Positions 51,076 to 58,829 of a DNA stretch of 64,000 nucleotides are shown here, one piece after another. The notes under the pieces are model-generated. The model did no database searches, was not told where the DNA came from, and saw only the letters and a program-made list of their open reading frames with translations. The position numbers were made by a program, and so were the translations under genes. Origin of the DNA: Chitinophaga jiangningensis (GTDB lineage Bacteria; Bacteroidota; Bacteroidia; Chitinophagales; Chitinophagaceae); NCBI RefSeq assembly GCF_900142605.1, contig NZ_FRBL01000003.1, positions 248,001 through 312,000 on the forward strand, given 5' to 3'. Numbering within the stretch: position 1 is the stretch's first letter; the number at the start of each line of letters is the position of its first letter.

Positions 51076-52104
51076 ATGGAAGTGATCAATGGTATTTTCT
51101 ACCATGCAATGGGCGCCTCCGGCGCGGCATTGTGTTATACGCCTCAAAAGAAAGTGAGTGGCTGGTCGTGGCATACCTATTGGTTGCTGCAGGCGGCCGT
51201 ATGCTGGCTGGTGCTGCCTGTACTGGTGGCCTGGATGACCATTCCGCAGCTTACGCAGGTACTACAGGAAGCGCCCGGATATGCGATGCAGCGCTCTTTT
51301 GTACTGGGCATGGCCTACGGCGTGGGTGGTACTGCCTTTGGTATTGCTATTCGCTATGTTGGTTTTTCACTGACCTACGCTATCTCTGTGGGTATTTCCT
51401 GTGTATTGGGAACCCTGCTGCCACCGCTGGTGCGGGGAGCATTGCCGGAAATATTTGCCGCCAGCGGTGCGCCTTACCTGATTGGTGGGGTGGCTATGGG
51501 AGCAGTAGGCATTGTGCTGTGCGGACTCGCAGGGCGTAACAAGGAAAAAGATATGGCGGCAACGGCTGGCTCTTCTGTATTTTCATTAGCGAAAGGATTG
51601 CCTTTATGCCTGCTGGCAGGAGTGCTGTCTGCCCTGTATGGTTTTTCACTGGACCAGGGGCAACCGGTGGCAGACGTAGCTGCAAGGCACGGTGCCGGCC
51701 ATTTCCAGGGAAATGTGATTTACTTGTTTTCCAATACCGGCGCTTTTGTAACTACGCTGGTGTACTGCTTATACCTGCATGCAAAGGAGAGAACTTTTAG
51801 AGAGTATGCAGTAGCGGGAAGTAGCAATCTTACCCTCAACTATGCTATGGCGGCGTTGACCGGCCTACTCTGGTACGGACAATTTTTCTTTTATGGACTG
51901 GGGCATGTGCGTATGGGGCAGTTTAAATTTTCCAGCTGGGCCATTCATATGATCATGCTGGTACTGCTTAGTGCTGTGGCGGGATTGGCGATGAAAGAAT
52001 GGAAGAACTGTTCCGGCAAAACACTGCGTATACTTTGGATGGCACTGTTTGTACTAGTGGCGGCCATCCTATTATTGACCTACGGCAACTATGTGGACGC
52101 TTAG
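51076..52104 (+). CDS. RhaT-like L-rhamnose/proton symporter
   Basis: A 342-residue inner-membrane transporter with about ten transmembrane segments, of the RhaT family in the drug/metabolite superfamily. The family opening GIFYHAMGASGAALCYTPQK, WHTYWLLQAAVCWLVLPVLV, GVGGTAFGIAIRYVGFSLTY, AISVGISCVLGTLLPPLV, KGLPLCLLAGVLSALYGFSL and LLWYGQFFFYGLGHVRMGQF are recognisable. RhaT imports L-rhamnose and L-lyxose with protons. The rhamnosidase in the same operon fits uptake of L-rhamnose or a similar 6-deoxysugar. It starts 9 bp after the lactonase gene. Confidence 0.85.
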   Translation: MEVINGIFYHAMGASGAALCYTPQKKVSGWSWHTYWLLQAAVCWLVLPVLVAWMTIPQLTQVLQEAPGYAMQRSFVLGMAYGVGGTAFGIAIRYVGFSLTYAISVGISCVLGTLLPPLVRGALPEIFAASGAPYLIGGVAMGAVGIVLCGLAGRNKEKDMAATAGSSVFSLAKGLPLCLLAGVLSALYGFSLDQGQPVADVAARHGAGHFQGNVIYLFSNTGAFVTTLVYCLYLHAKERTFREYAVAGSSNLTLNYAMAALTGLLWYGQFFFYGLGHVRMGQFKFSSWAIHMIMLVLLSAVAGLAMKEWKNCSGKTLRILWMALFVLVAAILLLTYGNYVDA

Positions 52105-52133
52105 GTCCGCCGTTGCCACAGCTTATACACGTT

Positions 52134-53201
52134 ATGAAACCGGCTTTACCTTTACATACACACCCTGTCTTCATCATTGGTGCGGGCGGAATAGTTAATT
52201 CGGCCCACCTGCCAGCCTACCAGCTGGCGGGCTTCGATGTGCAAGGCATCTTCGATCTTTCCCCGGAAAAAGCCGCCGCTACAGCAGCTAGCTTTCAGAT
52301 TCCGCAGGTTTTTACTTCGCTGGAGCAGATGATACAGACTGCACCTCCGAACGTCATCTATGATGTAGCTGTTCCGGGATCCGCTCTGATAGCCGTTTTG
52401 CAGCAGTTGCCGCCCGGTGCGCGCATGTTGCTGCAAAAGCCGATGGGGGAGGATTTGGAAGAGGCAGAACAAATTTTGTCCATCACCCGCACAAAAAAAA
52501 TGCTGGCGGCAGTAAATTTTCAACTGCGTTATGCCCCGTATATATTGGCGGCTAAAGAACTGATCAACCAAGGCAGTATAGGAACACTAAATGATATAGA
52601 GATTAACGTTAACGTGTACACGCCATGGCATCTATGGGATTTTCTATTTACGGCAGAGCGGGTGGAAATCCTTTACCACAGTATTCACTATGTGGACCTC
52701 GTGCGTCATCTTCTCGGGAATCCTGTTGCAGTATTTGCTAAAACCGTGAAACATCCGGCTATGGCCCAACTGGCGTCGGTAAGGAGTAATATTATTATGG
52801 ACTACGGAGATTTTGTGCGGGCAAATATCATCACGCATCACTGCCACAATTTTGGTACAGCGCAGCAGCATTCCTATATCAAACTGGAAGGCGATAAAGG
52901 CGCGATTAAAATCGATTTTGGGGCATTGATCAATTACCCGCATGGCGTAGCTGATACGTTTCAATATACGGTTACTAACGAGAACGGACATACGGAGTGG
53001 AAAACGTTACCTGTTGGTGGCAGCTGGTTTCCGCATGCTTTCATTGGCAGTATGGCGCAGGTAATGCTGGCGGCAGGGCAGGGTGGCCTGCCGGATAACT
53101 CCGTAGAGGATTGTATCTATACTATGGCCTGTGTAGAAGCAGCGTACATCGCCAGTAAACAGGGAGGGGTGCCTCTCCGGAATTTCTCCAACACGATATG
53201 A
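52134..53201 (+). CDS. Gfo/Idh/MocA family oxidoreductase
   Basis: A 355-residue NAD(P)-dependent sugar oxidoreductase. The Rossmann start is FIIGAGGIVNSAHLPAYQLA, followed by GFDVQGIFDLSPEKAAATAA, the cofactor-site motif LLQKPMGEDLEEAEQIL (equivalent to EKP with Gln for Glu), NFQLRYAPYILAAKELI and HSIHYVDLVRHLLGNPVAVF with the His expected in the active site. It lacks a secretion leader. With the lactonase and RhaT-like symporter it could oxidise an imported deoxysugar to its lactone. The frame extends 45 codons upstream into the symporter gene; ATG 52134 is the proper start. Its TGA overlaps no codon of the next gene, which begins immediately after. Confidence 0.9.
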   Translation: MKPALPLHTHPVFIIGAGGIVNSAHLPAYQLAGFDVQGIFDLSPEKAAATAASFQIPQVFTSLEQMIQTAPPNVIYDVAVPGSALIAVLQQLPPGARMLLQKPMGEDLEEAEQILSITRTKKMLAAVNFQLRYAPYILAAKELINQGSIGTLNDIEINVNVYTPWHLWDFLFTAERVEILYHSIHYVDLVRHLLGNPVAVFAKTVKHPAMAQLASVRSNIIMDYGDFVRANIITHHCHNFGTAQQHSYIKLEGDKGAIKIDFGALINYPHGVADTFQYTVTNENGHTEWKTLPVGGSWFPHAFIGSMAQVMLAAGQGGLPDNSVEDCIYTMACVEAAYIASKQGGVPLRNFSNTI

Positions 53202-56018
53202 ATGACTAGCATGGTAAAAAGTATATTTTTGATGGTAGGCCTGTTTGTGAGCCTGCTTGCGCAGGCGGGTGGCGCGGATTTTTTTCTCGCAAAGCAGCAT
53301 AAGGAGGTAAGCAGCAAAGGCCTGCATTTTGTTAGGGAGCAAAAAAAGATATCAATTAATTATATTTCCGGAAAAGCGGCTCCGCGGGTGCAGTGGGGCA
53401 TGGATCAGTTGTCCGCCGCTTTAAAAAAGGCAGGCTATGAGGTGGTTATCGGTAAAAATATTTCGGGAGATGTAATTGTTGTCGGCAACTGGGATGCCGC
53501 GGCTGTGCAGCAACAGTTACAACGCCTTACACACCGGTTTGACATGCCGGGAAAAGAAGGATTTGTGATTGCCGGAAAGGAAAATAAATTACTCATTACC
53601 GGAACTGACGAATCCGGCCTGTTATATGGTTGCCTTGAACTGGCCGACAGTATTGGTCAATTGGGGCATTTGCCGGCATCCATCGGAAAAACCGATCAGC
53701 CGCAAATGGTGTTGCGGGGCGCGTGCATCGGTGTGCAGAAACCTTATTATCTCCCCGGAAGAGCAGTATACGAATACCCATACACGCCGGAAACATTTCC
53801 ATGGCTGTATGATAAACAGCTGTGGGTGCAGTACCTCGACTCCCTGGCCGCCAACCGCATGAACGCGCTTTTTCTTTGGAACGGCCACCCGTTTGCCTCA
53901 CTGGTGAAACTGAAAGCGTACCCGTATGCAGTAGAAGTGGATGAAGCCACTTTCCGGAAAAACGAAGAAATGTACAGCTTCCTCACCACGGAAGCGGATA
54001 AACGCGGCATCTGGGTGATCCAGATGTTCTATAACATTATTGTATCCAAACCATTTGCAGAAAAACACCACCTGAAAACACAGGAAAGGGAACGCCCCAT
54101 TATACCGCTGATAGCGGATTACACTCGTAAGTCCATCGCCGCTTTCGTGGAAAAATATCCTAACGTAGGCCTCATGGTATGCCTTGGGGAAGCCATGGAA
54201 GGCGTAGGTAACGACGATATTGAATGGTTTACCAAAACGATTATCCCCGGTGTAAAAGATGGACTGGCTGCATTGGGCAAAACAGCAGAACCGCCCATTG
54301 TGCTCCGGGCTCACGATACCAACGCCCCGGAGGTTATGCAGGCTGCCCTGCCACTGTACAAAAATCTCTATACAGAAGCTAAATTTAATGGCGAAGCCCT
54401 TACAACGCCGCGCCCCCGCGGTTCCTGGGCTGCGCTCCACCAAACACTCAGTAAGCTGGGTAGTGTACAGATAGAAAATGTACATATCCTGGCCAACCTG
54501 GAACCTTTCCGCTATGGCTCTCCTGATTTCATTTATCAGTCCGTTAAAGGAATGCATGAAGTGATGGGAGGAAATGGACTACACTTGTACCCACAGGCTT
54601 CTTATTGGGACTGGCCTTACAGCGCCGATAGTGTAAAAGGCAAGCGCCTCCTGCAAATTGAACGGGACTGGATCTGGTACCGCGCCTGGGCACGGTATGC
54701 CTGGAATGCGGACCGGCCGAAAGCCGAGGAAGCCCAATATTGGAATAACCAGCTGGCGGCCAAATACGGTTGCAGCGCTGCCGATGGCGCCAATATTGTT
54801 GCGGCCTATGATCAGTCAGGTGAAATAGCACCCAAGCTGCTGCGCCGCTTCGGTATTACCGATGGCAACCGGCAAACCCTCACGCTCGGCATGCTCATGA
54901 CACAACTGATCAACCCTTTTCGCTATGGCCTGTTTACACTGTTGTATGAGAGTGAAAGTCCGGAAGGAGAGATGATCATTGATTATGTGGACAAAGAAAT
55001 GAAAGGCCTGCCACACATCGGCGAAACCCCGATGGCAGTAAGCCGCGAAGTAATAGCCCACGGAGATGCAGCGGTGGCAGCACTTGAAAAGGTAGCCCCG
55101 TACGTAACACAAAACAGGGAAGAGTTTGAGCGTTTGCTCAATGACATAAAATGCTACCGGGCCATGGCGTATCATTTTAGCTATAAAGTAAATGCTGCTA
55201 TTCAGCTCCTGCGCTATAAATATTCCGGTGATACGAAAGACCTGGAAGCCGCTATCCCTGACCTGGAACGCAGCGTGGCGGCTTATAAAGAGCTGGCCAG
55301 GCTCACCGAAGGCACCTACCTGTATGCCAACAGTATGCAAACGGCACAACGTAAAATCCCTATGCGCGGTGTGGATGCTACATTTATACACTGGAAAGAA
55401 ATGGTGCCGGTTTTCGAAAAGGAACTGGCCACCTTTGCCTATAAAATCGATTCATTAAAAAATATCCGTCAGAAAAGCGCAGCTGTACGTAAGCCACTGG
55501 TACAGGAAAAGGTGAATATAGGCCAGCCGGTTATAACGCTGCAACCCGGCGCCTTATTATTCAGCGATACCACTTTGCGTATAAAACAACTGGCACCTGA
55601 ATTAGCAGGTATCAGCGGGGTGCAGTTAGCATACCATCAGCAGCAGCACACACCTACTGCCATTCGGTTTTCCAGTACTGCACCCGTGAAAGTGCTGGTA
55701 GGATTCTATAAAACACAACGTGGCGCATTTGTGACAGACACCACCTATGCCAGGCCTCCCGAGCTGGAAACCAATGCTGCTGCGGACGACTATGGGCAGG
55801 CAGAGGCGCGGATCACCAACGCGCTGGTGATAGACAATATGCCACCGGTAAATGTGCACACCTACCAGTTTACTCCGGGTACGCATACACTCCGGCTGCC
55901 AAAAGGAGCCTGTCTGGTGCTGGGCTTTGTAAAGGCCACACAGCCCATTCCTGTGTATGATGCCATGCTGGGTGGAGATGAAAAATCGAAAAATATTGAT
56001 TGGTTATTCGAACGCTAA
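53202..56018 (+). CDS. Secreted GH67/GH20-like glycosidase carrying an intergenic repeat
   Basis: A 938-residue exported protein (SIFLMVGLFVSLLAQAGG signal peptide). Residues about 45-150 look like the alpha-glucuronidase/GH20 N-terminal domain (YISGKAAPRVQWGMDQLSAA, GFVIAGKENKLLITGTDESG), and a TIM barrel follows (RGACIGVQKPYYLPGRAVYE, YLDSLAANRMNALFLWNGHP, GLMVCLGEAMEGVGNDDIEW, LYPQASYWDWPYSAD). Glu in CLGEAME is a candidate catalytic acid. I cannot name the CAZy family with certainty. Just after the leader, FFLAKQHKEVSSK is encoded by a copy of an intergenic repeat (53280-53311), a likely insertion into the coding region. ATG 53211 is an equal alternative start. Confidence 0.7.
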   Translation: MTSMVKSIFLMVGLFVSLLAQAGGADFFLAKQHKEVSSKGLHFVREQKKISINYISGKAAPRVQWGMDQLSAALKKAGYEVVIGKNISGDVIVVGNWDAAAVQQQLQRLTHRFDMPGKEGFVIAGKENKLLITGTDESGLLYGCLELADSIGQLGHLPASIGKTDQPQMVLRGACIGVQKPYYLPGRAVYEYPYTPETFPWLYDKQLWVQYLDSLAANRMNALFLWNGHPFASLVKLKAYPYAVEVDEATFRKNEEMYSFLTTEADKRGIWVIQMFYNIIVSKPFAEKHHLKTQERERPIIPLIADYTRKSIAAFVEKYPNVGLMVCLGEAMEGVGNDDIEWFTKTIIPGVKDGLAALGKTAEPPIVLRAHDTNAPEVMQAALPLYKNLYTEAKFNGEALTTPRPRGSWAALHQTLSKLGSVQIENVHILANLEPFRYGSPDFIYQSVKGMHEVMGGNGLHLYPQASYWDWPYSADSVKGKRLLQIERDWIWYRAWARYAWNADRPKAEEAQYWNNQLAAKYGCSAADGANIVAAYDQSGEIAPKLLRRFGITDGNRQTLTLGMLMTQLINPFRYGLFTLLYESESPEGEMIIDYVDKEMKGLPHIGETPMAVSREVIAHGDAAVAALEKVAPYVTQNREEFERLLNDIKCYRAMAYHFSYKVNAAIQLLRYKYSGDTKDLEAAIPDLERSVAAYKELARLTEGTYLYANSMQTAQRKIPMRGVDATFIHWKEMVPVFEKELATFAYKIDSLKNIRQKSAAVRKPLVQEKVNIGQPVITLQPGALLFSDTTLRIKQLAPELAGISGVQLAYHQQQHTPTAIRFSSTAPVKVLVGFYKTQRGAFVTDTTYARPPELETNAAADDYGQAEARITNALVIDNMPPVNVHTYQFTPGTHTLRLPKGACLVLGFVKATQPIPVYDAMLGGDEKSKNIDWLFER
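53280..53311 (+). repeat. Intergenic-type repeat inside a coding sequence
   Basis: Of 32 bases, 30 match the left arm of the nested repeat at 38325-38356, including T6-CTCGCAAAGCAG and CATAAG. It is read in frame as FFLAKQHKEVS at the mature N-terminus of the glycosidase. Confidence 0.85.
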
Positions 56019-56031
56019 TTTATATCCCGAG

Positions 56032-58818
56032 ATGAGAATTAAATTATTAATAGTTGCGGTACTGGTATTCCATAACAGTTTCGTATATGCGCAGGAGTTA
56101 AAGCTATGGTATAAACAACCCGCAGTGAAATGGACCGAAGCGCTGCCCATCGGCAATGGCCGTATTGGCGCCATGGTATTTGGCGGCGTGGAAAAGGAGC
56201 ATATTCAGTTCAACGAAGAAACGCTTTGGACAGGCGGCCCGAGGAACTACAACCGCGCAGGGGCTTATAAATACCTGGATACACTCCGCCAGCTGCTCTT
56301 TAACGGCGATCAACAATCCGCCGAAGCCCTGGCAGAAAAAGAATTCATGGGGTTAAAAAGCAATGACGTTGAGAAATCCAACTGGATCGTACAGATGCGT
56401 ACCAGCTTTGCCACGGCCATGGAACACTATAACGATAGCGCCTGGAAAACGATGCCGCTGCCGTCGTACGATGGCTGGGAAGCCGTAGGCTTTGATGGAC
56501 TGGATGGTGCGGTATGGTTACGTAAAACTTTTGAAGTCAGCAGCAACTATGCCGGCAAAGAAATGACGCTCGACCTGAACCGCATCCGTGATTACGATTA
56601 TACCTACCTAAATGGAAAACTGGTAGGCTCCCAACAAAACAACGAAGGCCGCAAATACAAGGTGCCGGCGGGTTTGCTGCATGTGGGAAAAAACACCGTT
56701 GCAGTATTAGTGCTGAATTTCACTGACAAAGGAGGAATTACCGGTTACAAGGATACTACCCGGCATATTGGTTTATATCTCCCCGAACAAAATTCACCCA
56801 CAATTTCCCTTAACGGACCCTGGAAGTATTTCATACAAAACGATGAGCCACCGGGAGTAGGGAAGTACCAGGCTAATTACCTGCCCTTCGGCGATGTGTT
56901 CCTGGAATTTAATCACAACGGAAAAGTTAAAAATTATAAAAGAGAGCTGGACCTGAAAAACGCTGTAGCAGCGGTATCCTATACCGTTGATGGTACGGAT
57001 TATACCCGCGAATACCTCGTTAGTCAGCCGGACCAGGTACTGGCTATTCACCTGGGAGCCAGTAAAAAAGGCAGCATCAGTACGGTTATCCGGCTCACGA
57101 GCCCGCACAAGGCCACCCTGCAAACGGATGCAGACAAATCTGTTATTACGATCGACTTCAAAGTACGTGAGGGCGTGCTTGCCGGAAGTGGTGCCCTGAA
57201 AGTAAATGCAAGTGGCGGTAAAGTAAACGTCCTGGAAGATAGAATTGAAATTCAGCAGGCCGATGCTGCTGATATACTACTGGCCGCAGCCAGCAGTTAC
57301 GTGAACTTTAAAGACGTGAGTGGTAAACCGGAGATAGCCTGTCAGCAAGTGTTGAAGGCAACAGGAGGGAAGACCTATGAGCAGATAAAAGCGGCGCATA
57401 TGAAAGAGTACCAGCAATACTTTAATTCTTTTTCGGTCAACTTTGGTAAATCCGCCAATGACGCGCTGCCTACGGACGAACGGATTATCCGCTTTACGCA
57501 ATCGGCTGATGCGCCGTTCGTAGCTTTGTATATGCAATATGCACGCTACCTGTTGATCTCTTCTTCCCGCCCGGGTACGCGGCCCGCTAACCTGCAAGGG
57601 ATCTGGAATGATTTGATGTCGCCGCCATGGGGCAGTAAATACACCACCAACATTAACCTGGAAATGAACTACTGGCCGGCGGAATTGCTGAACCTTTCAC
57701 CGATGCATGAGCCGCTGTTTAAAATGATGGACGAGCTCCGGGTAACCGGCCACCAGACTGCTCAGGCCTATTATAAAGCACCTGGCTGGGTGCTACATCA
57801 CAATACAGACCTGTGGCGCGGTACTGCACCAATCAATGCTGCCAACCACGGCATCTGGGTTACCGGCGGTGCTTGGCTCTGCCAGCACCTTTGGGAGCAT
57901 TACCTGTTTACACAGGATAAAGATTTCCTCCGCACCTATGGTTACCCTGCCATGAAGGAAGCAGCTGAATTTTTTAATGCTTACCTGGTAAAAGATCCGG
58001 TGACGGGTAAACTGATCAGTGGACCGTCCAACTCACCGGAGCATGGCGGCCTGGTGATGGGACCTACTATGGACCATCAGATCATCAGATCATTATTTAA
58101 AAACGTAATCGCCGCCAGTGAAATATTACAGGTAGATGCTGATTTTCGCGCCATTCTGGCCCAAAAGCTCCCGCAAATAGCTCCCAATCAGATTGGTAAA
58201 CATGGGCAACTACAAGAGTGGATGCAGGATGTGGATGATCCCGGAGATAAACACCGCCATGTATCGCACCTCTGGGGCCTGTATCCGGGCAATGAAATCA
58301 ACCTGGACGAAACACCTGACCTGGTAAACGCCGCCAAACAATCCCTGCTTTACCGCGGCGATGCCGCTACCGGATGGAGCCTGGCCTGGAAAATTAATTT
58401 CTGGGCGCGATTTAAAGATGCGGATCATACCTACAAAATGATCGGCATGCTGCTCACCCCCGCCAGTAAAGGTGCAGGAAGCTATCCTAACCTTTTTGAT
58501 GCGCACCCGCCATTCCAGATCGATGGTAATTTTGGCGGTGCCGCCGGTATGGCTGAAATGCTGCTCCAGAGCCACACCCGCTATATCGATATACTGCCGG
58601 CCCTGCCTTCCGAAATTCCGGACGGCGATATCAAAGGCCTTTGCGCCAGGGGAGGCTTTGAAATAGACATGGGATGGAAGAACGGCGTACTTACTTCTCT
58701 CACCATAAAATCAAAAGCAGGACAACCGCTGGCGCTGAGATACAAAGGAAAGGTAGTAGAAACTGCCACCGTGAAAAATGGTACCTACCGGTTTGGTGCC
58801 AACCTGGAAAAACAATAA
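56032..58818 (+). CDS. GH95 family glycosidase with inserted jelly-roll domain
   Basis: A 928-residue secreted enzyme of GH95 (alpha-L-fucosidase or alpha-L-galactosidase). Family parts are LWYKQPAVKWTEALPIGNGR, IGAMVFGGVEKEHIQFNEET, LWTGGPRNYN, then after a gap NYLPFGDVFLEF, YKRELDLKNAVAAVSYTVDG, and the catalytic barrel NLQGIWNDLMSPPWGSKYTT, NINLEMNYWPAELLNL, DLWRGTAPINAANHGIWVTG, SNSPEHGG and DAHPPFQIDGNFGGAAGMAE. Between residues about 112 and 278 the N-terminal sandwich is interrupted by a galactose-binding-type module (WKTMPLPSYDGWEAVGFDGL, GAVWLRKTFEVSSNYAGKEM, YTYLNGKLVG, KNTVAVLVLNFTDKGGITGY). GH95 enzymes are normally about 750-820 residues. ATG 56032 gives the signal peptide; 13 bp separate it from the previous gene. 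Confidence 0.9.
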   Translation: MRIKLLIVAVLVFHNSFVYAQELKLWYKQPAVKWTEALPIGNGRIGAMVFGGVEKEHIQFNEETLWTGGPRNYNRAGAYKYLDTLRQLLFNGDQQSAEALAEKEFMGLKSNDVEKSNWIVQMRTSFATAMEHYNDSAWKTMPLPSYDGWEAVGFDGLDGAVWLRKTFEVSSNYAGKEMTLDLNRIRDYDYTYLNGKLVGSQQNNEGRKYKVPAGLLHVGKNTVAVLVLNFTDKGGITGYKDTTRHIGLYLPEQNSPTISLNGPWKYFIQNDEPPGVGKYQANYLPFGDVFLEFNHNGKVKNYKRELDLKNAVAAVSYTVDGTDYTREYLVSQPDQVLAIHLGASKKGSISTVIRLTSPHKATLQTDADKSVITIDFKVREGVLAGSGALKVNASGGKVNVLEDRIEIQQADAADILLAAASSYVNFKDVSGKPEIACQQVLKATGGKTYEQIKAAHMKEYQQYFNSFSVNFGKSANDALPTDERIIRFTQSADAPFVALYMQYARYLLISSSRPGTRPANLQGIWNDLMSPPWGSKYTTNINLEMNYWPAELLNLSPMHEPLFKMMDELRVTGHQTAQAYYKAPGWVLHHNTDLWRGTAPINAANHGIWVTGGAWLCQHLWEHYLFTQDKDFLRTYGYPAMKEAAEFFNAYLVKDPVTGKLISGPSNSPEHGGLVMGPTMDHQIIRSLFKNVIAASEILQVDADFRAILAQKLPQIAPNQIGKHGQLQEWMQDVDDPGDKHRHVSHLWGLYPGNEINLDETPDLVNAAKQSLLYRGDAATGWSLAWKINFWARFKDADHTYKMIGMLLTPASKGAGSYPNLFDAHPPFQIDGNFGGAAGMAEMLLQSHTRYIDILPALPSEIPDGDIKGLCARGGFEIDMGWKNGVLTSLTIKSKAGQPLALRYKGKVVETATVKNGTYRFGANLEKQ

Positions 58819-58829
58819 ATCCGCTACTT

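Noticed and set aside
51132..51539. A 135-codon frame overlapping the RhaT-like gene
   Set aside because: It is a frame-shifted reading of the hydrophobic transporter and lacks its own start context or family match.
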